Assembly (NCBI RefSeq): GCF_910596095.1
Contig: NC_056540.1
Coordinates: forward strand, 15,774,501-15,838,500
Source: Thunnus maccoyii
Lineage: Eukaryota; Chordata; Actinopteri; Scombriformes; Scombridae
DNA length: 64,000 bases
Reading direction: 5' to 3'
Shown: positions 45,801 to 57,500 of the stretch, one piece after another
Numbering within the stretch: the stretch's first letter is position 1
How the letters are laid out: every line of letters begins with the position of its first letter
Made by a program: the position numbers and the translations under genes
Notes under the pieces: model-generated
Told to the model about the DNA's origin: nothing
What the model saw: only the letters and a program-made list of their open reading frames with translations
Databases searched by the model: none

Positions 45801-48030
45801 AGGAGCAAAATGTATGAGAGAGAAAGAGGAGACATGATTAACATTTGTTCATCTTATGCCAACAGTGGATGACAAGATAGATTGAAAACATTTTATTTGT
45901 GGTGTTACGTAAGCTATTGATTTGCACATCCCTGACCCTGGTTCGATTTGATTTCGCGAATCGATTTATGTGTTTGTTTGCTTCCCCTCTTATTTGTCAT
46001 CTCTCACTCTCAAAGGTTACAGCACAGAGGCTTAACAAGTTTACCGCCGCAGCAGCAGGAAGTGTTGTGTGTGTGCGAGTGTTTGTTCCCCTTGTAAATT
46101 AGTTTCTCCCTGCCTGTCCTCAGTAACCAGAGAAAAAAAATAACTCAATTTCATGCATTATTTACTTACTCTATTTCCTGTTTGTGCTTTGTAGGATTAT
46201 GACTATGAGAAGAAGAAACTGCTGGCAACCAGAGGTTAGTGCTCCTAAATGTTTAATATTTCTTCCTCTTCTACTGTGGACTCTGGAGCTCTGCACAGGC
46301 TTCTGCTGCAACAATTAGAGCACTGCTAAGCAAAGCTTATTTTAATTGTATTGATCTGTAGTTGCTGTATATTGCAGATATATATATTAAAAAAAACATT
46401 TGCAGAGGAATTATGTGCAAAATACTTACTGTACATTGTTTTGATTGTTAAACAGTCAGCTATACAGATGGGAAAACTATTTACCTCCTCAAGCAACACT
46501 GCAAAACAAGTGAACCATTTTTTGCTGTAAGAGTGAACACATTTTGGTCCTATTGTTTTTTTAAAAAAAAAATATTGATGTCATATGATTAGGCAGGGGG
46601 AGAAGTGGCATTTTTCTGTTATTCAAGTGCATTATGGAGGCAACACATTAATATCCTCAGCAGAGGCAGGGGTTTTGATAGAGGGGGCCCATTTCAGTGC
46701 TACCCACTGCCAAGACAACTGATGAAGGGGACCTGTTTATTGGCGGCACTGTGCCAAAGTTATAATAGAGTAGTAGTGGCACTCCCACTTAATCCACACA
46801 GGGCAAGAACACAATGCAGACAGCACACACATAGACACGGTTGTGTGTGCGCCCTCACATACACTCACACACACTCACACTACCTCATCCATCATGCAGA
46901 ATGAGAGATACTGGGAAGATCTGTAGCCAAATGGTGCTAAATTCCCTCAGTGTTGCTTTATGGGATTATGAATTAGCAGTTTGAATGGGCCATCTGCCTC
47001 ACAGTCATTAAGACACCCATATGCCAGTGTATGAATGGGACATTTATTCACATGAACACACACACACACACGTAGGTGCAGAAATGACAACCCACCAGTT
47101 ATAATCCTGTTGATATCGCACTCTTTGTGGAGTGCTGTTACAGTTTTTATCACACAGTCACACATGGATCCTGTTCTAGTGCCAAAAGAGTCCCAGGGTC
47201 AATTGTTTGTCATCCGAGTGTGTGTGTCTGTCTCAGTTTCTCCAATTTGAGCTCTATTAAGTATGTCACATGCTGGCAAGGAGAAGCACTGTTTGTGATT
47301 CATTATTTAACACCTGGACCAAGCTTGTCCGTTTCAGAATAGCAAGGGAGACGTGAAAAACCTGCAGTGCATTTTAATGATGGACAGACTGCAGCTACGT
47401 GCGTGAAGTTTCAATACTGATGATGTATATATTTCAGTAAAGATGTACAGTTGTGTGTGTAAGTGTGTGTTCATTCAAGTCTTTCAGCTTAAAGCTGCAA
47501 CAATATTTTTATATTAACAGTGGATCATATTACTAGCCTACATGTATGTGAAAGATGCTGCTCGTAGGGACACAGATAATTATCACTGGACTCTGCAGTT
47601 CCTCTCAGCTCTAAAGAGCTTTTCAGCATCATTCAGCTCATTGTTTTGGTTTTACAGCCCACAGCTTTACTATTTGGTTCAGTCTTACCGCTCTCATCAG
47701 TGTTGTTTTCAGATGCAACAGACAGCATACATTCATCAGTTGTGCTCAAACATGAATCCAAATGAAGGATAGTGTTGCTCTTTATCTCCACGATGCGTAA
47801 ATAAGGATCAATTTGCTAACAAGTTCATCATGGGATCATAATGGAAATAAGTGTTTAACACTTTAACATGTCATCCCTTGGATTTTTTGTTTTTGTGTCT
47901 GTAATCCATAAATAAATCATATAATATCAATTTAAAAGGTGAAATTATGTCAGTGTTGACATACACAGTTTGTTTCGACTGGCCCCACATGGCCAAAAAA
48001 TCAACTATTGCAGGTTTATCCTACATTTCC

Positions 48031-48062
<32 letters not shown>

Positions 48063-50117
48063 ATTTCAGCCATGCAGAGGAAGCCAGTTGTCACTGAGGT
48101 CCGGACGCCCACAGACACCTGGAGTGGTCTCGGCTTTTCCAAGTCAATGCCAGCTGAGGCTGTCAAAGAATTCCGCAACATCAGCCGACGCAGCTACAAA
48201 CCCTACCTGAGCACAAATGCTAGCCAGCAACAGGTAGAAATAAGCTTGATGCTAACTTAAGTGTAATGACATGAAACTCTAATTTAACATGGTTCATATC
48301 CCCGTTCATTTTAGCTCAAGCAGGTTTCACTTCCACACTTTTGCTGAACTTGCAGAAGACTTTTTAACTGCCAAAGCTGCAGAAACAAGCACCCCCATCA
48401 CAGCCAACTAACACAGTCTCATTTATTGGTATTGCCCCCTAACAGTTTGAAGCATTTATCTCACTGTGTGGTAAGCACTGCCAATTTGTACGCTCAATTA
48501 CCTGGAGCCTGATACCATTGCCTTGGCCTCCTGTTTACCTGAGCTGTTTCAGCTCATCTGCTCAGCTCTTTAAAAGCCTCCTGAACAGCCTCTGTCTGAC
48601 TGCACAGGAGCCAGTGATGGAGAAGCAGGCTCACTTAGGGTAATAAGTGCAAGAAGCTTTTCTCCACCGAGTTCAATTTTCTTCTGAGAGGCAGGTAACT
48701 TAGAGGAAGCATTCGCTATGTGCACTGCATTGATAATTTCCAGTGAGGGACTATCACAGGTCAGCCAACGGGGGCAAATGAGCAAGTTTAGAGACATGAT
48801 TAATTGCTTTTCTTATTAATTTTTTGGCTCTATGAGTATTATGTCCACTAAAATCTTCAGCACATTAGAGAGTTTATGATCACTGGAAGCCTTTTGCCTC
48901 ATAAATACACCCATATGACAGACACAAAGAGGAGAGACAAAAAGAAGGGATAGTGACAGATGTACAAGATGCTACTGTTGTGTGAAATGTTTGCAGATTA
49001 AGGAAAAACTATTGAAAATGTCTCTCTCCGTCTATTTCTAGTCATGGGCTGTTCAGAATGGAAAGATGTATAATGGGAGCGACTCAGAGAACTGGAGGGA
49101 CAGACGTGGATCTTCATCCCTGCCTGTCTCCTCCTCCTCCTCCTCCTCTTCCTCCTCCTCCCCCTCCTCCCCTCCGTCCACCTTCTCCTCATCCACTTCC
49201 TCCTTTCCCGTATTTGCATCGAATAGGAGCAGAATTGACAAACCATGTAAGTCTTACCAATGTGTTATTTTTTTGGGGACTTGAAAAGGTCACTTTTTCT
49301 CTTCAATTTGTAACTATTCTCCTCTGAACTTTAACCTTTAATGCTTAGCGGAGAGCTTCCCAAGCTACTTTGAAGGCGTGTGCTCATCGAGAAGGGCGTC
49401 CACTTGCAGTCAGCGAAGCCCCTCTCCCCAAATGATAGATGACTTGCCTGAGCTGCTCAACCAATTGGGCTTGATTAAATACATTGATGTGTTTGAACAA
49501 CAGGAGGTAAGTGGAGGGTTACAAGGGATCATTTGTCTGAGTGCAGCACTTTTAAAAACTGCTGTCAGTGTGTGAAACAGTGTTTTCATCATTAATTACA
49601 CATGCAACACAACAATTTTAAGTTTGGTTGGCTGCATGGGAAAACCTGCTGCAGAGCTGGGAACACACACACATACCCACAAACAAACAAGCACACACAC
49701 TTTTGTCCCTCAGCCAAATGCGGTGTGCATTATGAATGAGCATCATGATGCAACTGCTGTCTATGTTCATCCAGATTGACTACCAGACATTCCTCACCCT
49801 GTCTGATGAAGATCTAAAGGAAGTGGGTGTCTCCACCTTTGGAGCCAGACGCAAGATGTTATTGGCAATCTCAGGTGAGAATCTGTCCTGGCTTGGATTC
49901 AGATCTGCTTCTCCATCTGTTAGGGTGGTAGGTGACGCTTGCTTCCTCTAATGAAAATGAATAACTTAATTTATCTTCCTATCCAGACCTAAACAAGAGC
50001 AAGAGGAGGCTCTCGGATACACCCACTGTGAAACCTGGATATCTGGAAGGGGGTGCTAGTGGTAGACTGCCAAGAATCATGGATCTGGAGGTAGCCGCTC
50101 AGAGTAACCGCTGGTGA
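39539..50117 (+). CDS. bicc2: Bicaudal-C family RNA-binding protein (complete, 19 coding exons)
   Basis: Exons 39539-39806, 40993-41039, 41437-41506, 41674-41753, 42014-42175, 42272-42325, 42554-42769, 42924-43175, 43464-43595, 43843-44032, 44506-44633, 44732-44952, 45498-45603, 46195-46234, 48070-48233, 49042-49246, 49349-49506, 49775-49874 and 49987-50117 join without frame breaks: 2,724 nt, 907 residues, ending NRW and TGA. Order: acidic N-terminus; ERFRIDRKKLESML; KH-type array (about 100-430) with GKGG at 175-178 and GQNG at 335-338; a short Ser/Pro middle; conserved KKPVVTEVRTP-type block and WSGLGFSKSMPAE near 660-690; SAM domain about 809-868. Family members bind mRNA 3' UTRs through KH domains, recruit CCR4-NOT and assemble through SAM, working in egg polarity, left-right patterning and kidney tubules. 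The match to BICC1 is strong across all domains. The shortened middle and several KH substitutions suggest the fish paralogue bicc2 rather than bicc1a/b; that choice is inference. Confidence 0.93.
40621..40630. repeat. C run in bicc2 intron 1
   Basis: Ten C in a row followed by a C/A-rich stretch. Intron 1 (39807-40992) otherwise shows no repeat; it is GC-moderate and may contain regulatory sequence. Confidence 0.6.
40993..41753 (+). CDS. bicc2: bicc2 exons 2-4, KH1
   Basis: Exons 40993-41039, 41437-41506 and 41674-41753 encode GEEFFERVMKETDTKVKWPS, KLKIGAKSKKDPHVKVEGKR and ANVLEAKKKILEVLETR. This is the first KH fold, in which the GXXG loop is replaced by an IGAKSKKDP-like loop, as in other Bicaudal-C proteins. 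Confidence 0.93.
42014..42325 (+). CDS. bicc2: bicc2 exons 5-6, KH2
   Basis: Exons 42014-42175 and 42272-42325 encode VTLKMDVAYTEHSHVIGKGG, NIKKVMEVTSCHIHFPDSNR and QVSIAGPIEGVEEARRRIR. The GKGG loop (residues 175-178) is the RNA-gripping GXXG motif, and the order and spacing match BICC1 KH2. Confidence 0.95.
42554..43595 (+). CDS. bicc2: bicc2 exons 7-9, KH-like and KH3 region
   Basis: Exons 42554-42769, 42924-43175 and 43464-43595. Exon 8 holds LDVTSQQHLFLLGQNGAHFL with GXXG as GQNG (335-338) and GVCLARQQLM; exon 9 holds DCLPVCLMFDMREDGEAD and NLGVFISVKPKVKQTSK. Exon 7 is divergent, with Cys and Gln/Pro insertions (RAVAPQPQAQPSFYGSCC), where BICC1 has a plainer KH-like loop. Confidence 0.92.
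44506..44952 (+). CDS. bicc2: bicc2 exons 11-12, short disordered middle
   Basis: Exons 44506-44633 and 44732-44952 encode KPRPLPPPGLIPPTEEG, an acidic ENEDQSGQSEDESS, an NSNSSSSSR run from CAG/AGC triplets, and GPEITKFFGQGRRHSTGQA. This replaces the long Ser/Thr/Pro-rich middle of BICC1, so the protein is shorter overall. Confidence 0.85.
45462..45493. repeat. TG microsatellite at the bicc2 exon 13 acceptor
   Basis: A TG run with one CG interruption, directly followed by CCAG and exon 13 at 45498. Confidence 0.95.
45498..45603 (+). CDS. bicc2: bicc2 exon 13 (acceptor behind TG repeat)
   Basis: A 106-bp exon, phase 2 to phase 0, encoding LLNAEIEGGRSERRNSLRRD and VLLAQDVCTDSSKAE. The acceptor is GTGTGCCAG directly after a TG microsatellite (45462-45493), without a normal pyrimidine tract. 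The frame fits both neighbours. Confidence 0.8.
46195..48233 (+). CDS. bicc2: bicc2 exons 14-15, conserved WSGLGFSKSMP block
   Basis: Exon 46195-46234 encodes DYDYEKKKLLATR, as in FDYEQKKLLATK of BICC1. Exon 48070-48233 encodes MQRKPVVTEVRTPTDTWSG, LGFSKSMPAEAVKEFRN and YKPYLSTNASQQQ. The exons are separated by a 1.8-kb intron. The exon 15 acceptor follows a TG microsatellite. Confidence 0.93.
46235..48033 (+). other. bicc2 intron 14
   Basis: A 1.8-kb intron with a CA run at 47056-47072 and one copy of a dispersed repeat (47488-47720). No exon or RNA gene recognised. Confidence 0.6.
47488..47720 (+). repeat. dispersed repeat, copy 1 (bicc2 intron 14)
   Basis: Starts TTAAAGCTGCAACAATATTT and contains GACTCTGCAGTTCCTCTCAG and TCATTGTTTTGGTTTTACAG, shared with 51838-52062 in the same orientation. 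A typical fish interspersed repeat; class unknown. Confidence 0.7.
48034..48062. repeat. TG microsatellite at the bicc2 exon 15 acceptor
   Basis: A TG run directly followed by ATTTCAG and exon 15 at 48070. Confidence 0.95.
48240..49041 (+). other. bicc2 intron 15
   Basis: An 800-bp intron with no repeat seen. The stretch at 48480-48790 is of even composition and unlike the surrounding simple sequence, so a conserved element is possible. Confidence 0.4.
49042..49246 (+). CDS. bicc2: bicc2 exon 16 (Ser-rich, TCC repeat)
   Basis: Encodes SWAVQNGKMYNGSDSENWRD, then a Ser/Pro-rich run from TCC triplets (49128-49170), then FPVFASNRSRIDKP. Phase 0 to phase 1. The SDSENWRDR motif matches SESDNWRDRNG in BICC1. 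Confidence 0.88.
49349..50117 (+). CDS. bicc2: bicc2 exons 17-19, SAM domain and C-terminus
   Basis: Exons 49349-49506, 49775-49874 and 49987-50117. The SAM domain runs from DDLPELLNQLGLIKYIDVFE through IDYQTFLTLSDEDLKEVGVS to TFGARRKMLLAIS, close to BICC1, whose SAM forms head-to-tail polymers. The tail keeps LEGGASGRLPR and ends SNRW, like SGRW in BICC1. Confidence 0.96.
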
Positions 50118-50583
50118 CAAGAGATATCAACTAGCTCGGAGCTCCATCTGACCAAGGTGTTATCATAATACTTCTTAAAAGTATAAAGTGACACTGTTGC
50201 CAGTGCAGAGCTCTGATCAGCTTATTATCTGCCTTAAATGAATAAGCATGAAACTGCCCTGAAGAGCAACAAACAGTATGTAAACACTGAAATCCAGTGC
50301 CTTTCATCTACAGCCATACCCCAAAGCTTTTTATACAAAATCAAGACAAGGAGGCCTTCCCTCCCAAACCTTTGATTTTATGAGAAACAGCCTATATGAA
50401 ACACAAATGAGCATGTGAAAGTGCTGATTATAGTTCTCCTTTGTGGCATGTTTTTATTGTCAAGATGTGCCTTTCTTATGCAAACTGTCACTACTATGCT
50501 TTGACTATGATAACCAATACATTTATGCAACTGTAAATAGATATTTACAAGAGAAAATGACACTGTACTATGATAGAGATGAT

Positions 50584-50589
50584 AATAAA
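50584..50589 (+). terminator. bicc2: candidate bicc2 polyadenylation signal
   Basis: AATAAA 467 bp after the bicc2 stop, followed within 30 bp by a GT/T-rich stretch. The intervening 3' UTR has no coding potential. Confidence 0.5.
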
Positions 50590-50617
50590 ATGTTGCCCTT
50601 GAGGTTTATTCATCATG

Positions 50618-53600
50618 AGTGTATTTTCTGGGAGCATTTTATGCTTTTATTAGATGACAGGAAATGAAGAGAGAGAGAGAAATGGCCAGACTTGTATCAG
50701 TGGTCATCACCTTTAACCATTAAGCCAATAGAGAACCCCCTAAAAACCATATTTTACCAACTGTAATGTGAACTAGTCCAGCAACACACCACCAGAGGGC
50801 ACTGGTGTCACACACTGCGTTTAGAAATTCAAGTCACATTTGTGTTGCATGAAAAATAATGGATTTGTCTCAGGGAGAAACACAGTGACAATAGCATTAG
50901 AGCTCCTGGTGGACAAGGTGGGAGCTGGCTCTGAAATATACAGTAGCAGCAATCAGATGAGAGGAAAATAAATTAGAAAACCCAAATAGGTAAATACATT
51001 TATAGGTGTGAGGGTAATGCGACACTACTTTTAATGTGCTCTGGTTTCGCCTGACTGCTCATCAGAAAGTTTCAATTTAATTTATCACCGTTGCCAGGGG
51101 TGAAGTCACTGGAACCGCTTATGAGTTGTTTCCTGTTTAATTTATTTAGCAGAGGGATACACCCTACAATTTACTGCTACCAGAGGGACCTTACTGGCGT
51201 TGCGTTAACGAGAACAGTATGATCTCTTTCTAAATTTGCATATTGGAATAGTGTTGCTGGTTACCACATCCACACGAATGATCCAAGAAACCACCACCAG
51301 GGGGGCATGAGGGGGGTCTGATCTGTTCAGATGCTCCACAAGCTGGCTGCTGCAGTGGCAGCCGAGCATGTAAGAGAGTGTGAGTGGAAGTGGTGGGCTG
51401 TGACAGATTAGGGAGAGATGATCCCTACTTATTACAATGTCTCTGCCAATTACATAGGCAGGTTTTAGACCAGTGATCCTCAAATCTGGTCCTCGGGCTC
51501 TGGGGCACTGCTGGATTTCTATTCTGTCAGGTAGTTAATTGCATTCCCATGTGGTTGCATGTTTAAATCGGTCAACTACAATGAAAGCTACTTGGAAGAA
51601 GCAGCAGCAATCTGAACCCTGAGGACCATGGAAGACCATTTGGACCTTTTCACCTATGAAAGTGGCAATCTTGGCACATGGTCCAGTGTGCAAGATGAAG
51701 CCACAGTATGAGCAGACTCCATTTGCAGCCTGTTGTTATTATTTAAGTGCTCTAAACCTCTAAATATTAAGAAGATGCAGCCCAAATTCAAGCTTTATAT
51801 AACAGGATATTGGTTTGAGTGGGTGAAAGCATGGCTGCTTTAAAGCTGCTATACTCAATCATTTTAAATGAACAACGGATAAAATGACTCAATGTGATGT
51901 GAAATGTGCCGTTCATAATGACAAACCCACAGACAATCACCTGACTCTGCAGTGCCCCTCAGCTCTGCGGAGAGTTTAGTGTCATTCCGTTTGATTGTTT
52001 TGGTTTACTGTTTTGACTCTCACAACTCTCATCAGCATCATTTTAAGCAGGCAGCAGGTTTCTACAAAAATAAGTCTAAAAACCCTTTGTTCCAAAAATG
52101 GGACCAATCTCCGGTCTCCATGGAGACCCTGGGCCGATGGGAGGATCAATGAGATAGAGCAGCCATCTGTGGATAATAAAAAAGCAACCAATAGAGAAAT
52201 GAAACAGAGGAACGGAGTGCCCTGAGGATAAAACACAACCACGCACCTCCCTTACTGAGATGAAGATGGAAGTCACTCCAGGAGAATGAGTGGGGGAGAG
52301 CAAGGAAATAGAAACAATAATGAGAGTGAGTGTGACGAGGGTTGAAAGTGAGCGCTGGTTTGTAATAAATGTGTCTCGTGGTAGCTGGAGTTTCAAGTTG
52401 GGAGAGGAAATAAACTGCCACGTGATCAAAAATGTGCATACTTTAAAAAACAATGCAGGATAAAGCAGCAGACTGTGCATGTGATTAAACAGAGGAATGA
52501 ATGAGACGTTTTCTTTACAGCTTTTGTCATGTGGCCTGAGGACAGAATAAAGTGCTGCACTAGCCAGGGTCGCAGAATTGGGTGATTATGAACTATCCAC
52601 AGCTCCGAGCATAATTTGATGCACATAGTTAAGTCCATTGTCTATTGTATCTGACAGTGTTGTGACCTGCTGAATGTGCTGTTTCAAGCCAGAAGATTCT
52701 GTTGTTCATTTAGCATCCGATTGTTTGTACAATGTGTTTCCAAAGTGCTGAGTGGGCTATTTCAAGCCAGTGGGGTCAGCTGTCCCATTAGCCAGTGATA
52801 TTGCAATAACACTCATTAAGCTTTTATGTTCTTTTGGGCACTGCTGCCTTTGTGATTCTTCTCTCTCAAAGGCAAGTGATAAAGAGTATTTTCTGCTGCT
52901 ACAATTGCTGCTTTCTCAAGGCTGGAAAAGTTCAGAACTGATGGAGGGATTTGATTGTTTACTGCGAGAGAAATTGGAGCTTCAAGAAAAATAAAACCAT
53001 AAGCATGAGAAACAATCAATTACTGTGTGCGGTTTCACAGTGAGGAAAGAGATGTGAACAACAGACACATGGACACAGACCTGTAAGTTTCAAAAGACAC
53101 CCAAAGTGCCACTTTACTTAAATTTTCAAAGTTACAAAGAAAAGTTCACTTAGTTGACATGGTGAAGATTTCAATTTAAATCACTGAACATATCCAATGT
53201 TGGGAGGCAGAACAGAGCCTCTTCTCTGCTCCCCCGACTTCATGTGTCCTCCCAGCTCAGGAGCAGCATCTTCCTCTAGTGTCCATGCACAGTCAAACAG
53301 CCTCGGCAGCCCTACTGACCAATTAATAAAAGAATAGCTGGCTGAGACGCCGCAGATTTGGACTGTAGGCCTTTGCAGTTCGCTTTTCTACACTGCTATC
53401 TGCTCTGCAATGCAACTTCCTACCTCCTGAGATTGGGAGAAGAACCAAAAAGACACTAGACAGCATCAACATAGCAACAAAGTATTGTAGCAGCCAAATA
53501 GGCATCACTTTCTGTTTGAGATGCATAGAGCTAGACCTGGCCAGGTAAATCTCTCTTTTACAGAAACACGATGAGAAACATGCAACAACAACGACAATAC

Positions 53601-54334
53601 ATCATTATTCTCATTGCTTCCTGGGCTTTCTGGGACATTCAAGATCAACGATTAAATAATTTACAATCTTCCATGAAGTAATAGAGAGAGAGAGGGAGTA
53701 TTTCAGAGCCTGGGAGTGTGGCAGCGGTTTGCGGAGAACATCGTTGAACACTGGGAGGAGCCCGACGGTGGAACACAGAACATGATAATGAACCGCTGAT
53801 GGAAGAACAGCAAAGGTAATCCACAATTTGGCTTTCCTGGAGGATTCATATTTACATCCAATACATCAGCTAATGTATCTGGGCTCACAGACTGGCCAGA
53901 GGCTCTGACACGGACATACAGAGATAGAATAGAGAGACAGAATAAGAGAAAGAAGTAGATAGAGGGGATAATAGAGAAAATAGACATGTGAGCCCATGTC
54001 AGAGGAGGTTAAAGATTGCAGGTTTTGAGGGAAGGTAGAAGCAGAAAGTGGACAGCTTGAGCTTGATTAGGGGCTTGATAGTTGTTGTTGAAATCTAATA
54101 GGCTCTCTGTTTTCTGTCTGAGGAAAGAGCAAAACACTTAAAAAGGAAGAGGTCGGATGAGGTTCACTGAAGAGAGAGATTTGGATAAGGGACAGGGATT
54201 ACAGGAGCAAGTTCAGGAGCCAAAAGATGGACCACTGCCAAGGTAACTGGAGGAGAAATTGGAATGGCTTCAGATCTGTGCTGAGTTAACGGAGTTTCCT
54301 GGTCGGCTGATGGCAGAGTAAAATGAGAGAGGAG
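50618..54334. other. convergent intergenic region, bicc2 / spock1 3' ends
   Basis: Contains the bicc2 3' flank, a repeat copy (51838-52062) and presumably the spock1 3' UTR on the minus strand. No further gene recognised. Confidence 0.5.
51838..52062 (+). repeat. dispersed repeat, copy 2 (intergenic)
   Basis: Second copy of the 47488-47720 repeat: TTAAAGCTGCTATACTCAAT, then GACTCTGCAGTGCCCCTCAG and ATTGTTTTGGTTTACTGTTT. Confidence 0.7.
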
Positions 54335-54531
54335 CTACCAAACGTAGCCGATCTCATCATCCTTATCGTCTTCCTCGTCCTCGTCATCTTCAATGGCTCC
54401 TCGGGGATGGATCCGGCCCCGTCGCTTCTTCTGCCGGCTCCGCCCGCTCTGTGATGGCTCCTCCTCCTGGTCGTCAAGGAGAATGACTGCACCGCCGCTG
54501 CCAAAATCCCCCGATGTCTCCTGGTCCTCGT
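54335..54531 (-). CDS. spock1: spock1 last exon, acidic GAG-bearing tail
   Basis: Encodes DEDQETSGDFGSGGAVILLD, a basic stretch with KKRRGR, then EDDEDEEDDKDDEIGYVW and TAG at 54337-54335. Two Ser-Gly sites next to acidic residues are likely GAG attachment points. The 3' UTR continues leftwards; no clear AATAAA was found by eye before 53000. Confidence 0.93.
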
Positions 54532-57500
54532 CTGTAGGGAGATGCACAAACAACATAACAGCATAAACAGACAGGTTAGAAGCACAGAAAGATCCTTGTG
54601 TAACGGAGTCGGTATAGCGTGTGATTCAAATAGTGTAGGTTCATTGGCTCACGGGTGCCTTCTCTCACAAATAGTATGCACAAATGTAGGAAATTCATAT
54701 TGATATGTTCCCTGTGTGAACATGCTAGTGTAATGACCTATTTAAATGCTACAAAGAAATGTAATGAGTCGGTGTAATTCATTTTACAGAGTTTAAAGGA
54801 CAGGTTCACAATTTTTCAAGTATGTCCTAAAACAACAGTGAGGTGCCCAAATGAACATTGAAATAGGTTTTTCTTGTCATAATGATTCCTCCTCTTCATA
54901 CTATACTTGATATGGCTCTGATATCCACTTGATATGACTGACTCAGACTGCTGAAGCCTCATGCAAGCTTCAGATAAACTTTTAAATGCATTTTTACACA
55001 AAATGACTGTGTAGACACACTGTGGATTTTGGCCCCCATCACTTACATTAAAAGCCCATTTGAAGGGGATCTTTTAATAGCCAGTATGAACAGGAAGAAT
55101 GATTACAGTAATGAAATCCTCTTTCAGTGATCATATGGACACCTGACTGTTGTTTTAAGATGGACCTGAAAAACTGTGAACCTTGAATTGGTCATGTTGA
55201 ATAGCGCACTCGGCAAATAAGCAAGAAATTATCTTTTTCTAGAGTGCTGAGTCAGAGCTGAACAAGAATCATTATCACAGCTGCTGTCTTCAGCATTTCA
55301 CAAACCTGGGACCTAAAAATCCTTCTGAACTTAGTTCAAAACAGCCAAATTTACACCTAGGTACAAGTGCACTCTGGTTGAGTGGCATTTATATTGTTAA
55401 AATCAGCTTGGTGTCCTTGTGTTTAGGCTACTGAGTGAAGAGCTGCTGCATTGCTACCTGTTTGTTCTATGCAGATCGGTATTGGAGAACTCCGGGCTAC
55501 TTCAGCCTGAGGCCACTCAGCCAGAGTTAGATTAGCTTGTTAGACCAGAGACAAAGGACTGCTGCTGTCAGTGTGTGAGTGTGTGTGTGTGTGGGGTGGC
55601 TAGAGAGACAACTCATCAATATTGGAAGCTGCAATTACTGGCTTTGGACTAGACTGGCATTCGAGTGAGCCATAATCTGTGACTGTGAGTTGGCTGTTTG
55701 ATTGGTAATCAGTAAGTCTGCCTGCATTCTTTCTTGCTAATTGTTGGTCTTTTTTCCCCACAATGAAATTCCACCGCCATTGATTTGCAGCAAGTACTTG
55801 TTCTGGCTTTTTGACCATTCCCTTTGAATTCCCACTGCTGTCTTGTATACTATGCTATTCTTTGTCTAAATGCATCTTTTTTGGGCCAGCATCAGCCAGC
55901 AGTTTAAGTGTTTATTCTCCTCCAAAAGGTGCAACAAAGTCACCACCACAAATTCTAACAAATCTTTTGATATCGCTCTCTGCTGACAAGTGTGACAAAT
56001 TTCCCTACTTGACTTGCAAGATGCTGGTGTTTTAGCAAAGCTATGTGAGCAGAATATCAGAGGCAGATAGAAACAGACATATGACTGGCTCCAGAGGCAT
56101 GCTTAAATGATCACTGATGCGTAGATACTGGTAAAGATAAGGAGAGACAGGGAGAGATGTTGAGCAAAGAAATAGAATAGTGTTGTGATTGTGGTGCTGT
56201 CTTTGTTTAATTATGTTATGTTTTAAAACGAAACTCTGCAGTTTCCTCATCTGCAGCAGCAGCAGATTACAAAGGAAGAGAAAAGACAGACATAGAGCAG
56301 TAGTCCACCTGGATCAAAGCGCTAACTCTGACAGACAGCAAGACAAATTGGGGGCAAACGCAACACAACCCAAACCCTTGTTTAGCTATAGTGAACGTGA
56401 ATGTGGGTGTGTGCACGTGTCAGTGTACTGTGTGTGTGTGTGTGTGTGTGTGTGGTGGTCTTACCGCAGTTAGGGTTGCCTTGTTTTCTGGAGCCAGCGA
56501 TCTCGTTGCCGTATTTGTCCACACACCAACACTGACCAGTGCTGCCATGACACTGGGTTGGTTTGAAGTAGCCCTCCTCAGTACAGCGAGGAATATAGGA
56601 ACCTAAAGATGGAGAACAGCAGAGAAGAAGAACGAGTGACAGAAGGAGGTAAGAAAAGAGAGAGAGAAAGCGTTGAGAATATTAGACTGACAAAACTAGA
56701 TGGTGGAATCTGATCCCTCCTCAGCAGAGGTTATGTGTCCTGTAGTTGTGACTGAAGTTCTTGTGTATTCACAGAGGGAGATCAACAATCAATTACTGCT
56801 GTGAAGGCTGCAGGACAACAACCATACATTCTGCTTAAGGGGAAGCAGTCACTTTCAATAACACACACACACATACACACAAACAAACACCCATTTTCCG
56901 TTACCTTCATTTGACCCAGTCCGAGCTCATTTTTCAAGCTGTTTTGCTGTGAGCAGAAACACTGAATGATCTGCCCGACGGGGACGGATGACATACGTAC
57001 AAAATGTCAGGATGTGCTTCGTATTGTGGGTGTGCCGTATGTTTAATACTACTCATTCCTTTTAACTACCTGAAACTAGAGCTGCCTCGGTTACCGCATT
57101 ACCACGGTAACGCAATCACATCACGCCCACAGCAGAGTCAAGCTGATCACCGCTTCACTGCTGAGTGAGCGGCTCAAGCGATGGGACATTAGTTATTCTC
57201 ACAGGCTTGACAAAAAGAAAGACGTGACTGCCAAATGCCGACCAGTATTCCTGCTGCAAAGTCAGCCTCTTAATGACAACACTGGAATAAAAATAGACAT
57301 TTAGACTATAGAGGCTATAAGGAATAGACTGCGAAACTCGAAAAGTCTATAGAAGAATATAATCTGAATATAGGACTTTTTTTTCCTTGAAATACATCTG
57401 AAAAAGTGGGGTCTTCTTATATTTGGGGTCTAGACAATTACCTGTTCAAAACATCAGATATTGTTTTTGAATGATTAAAGTACTGGTGTAAAACTGACTC

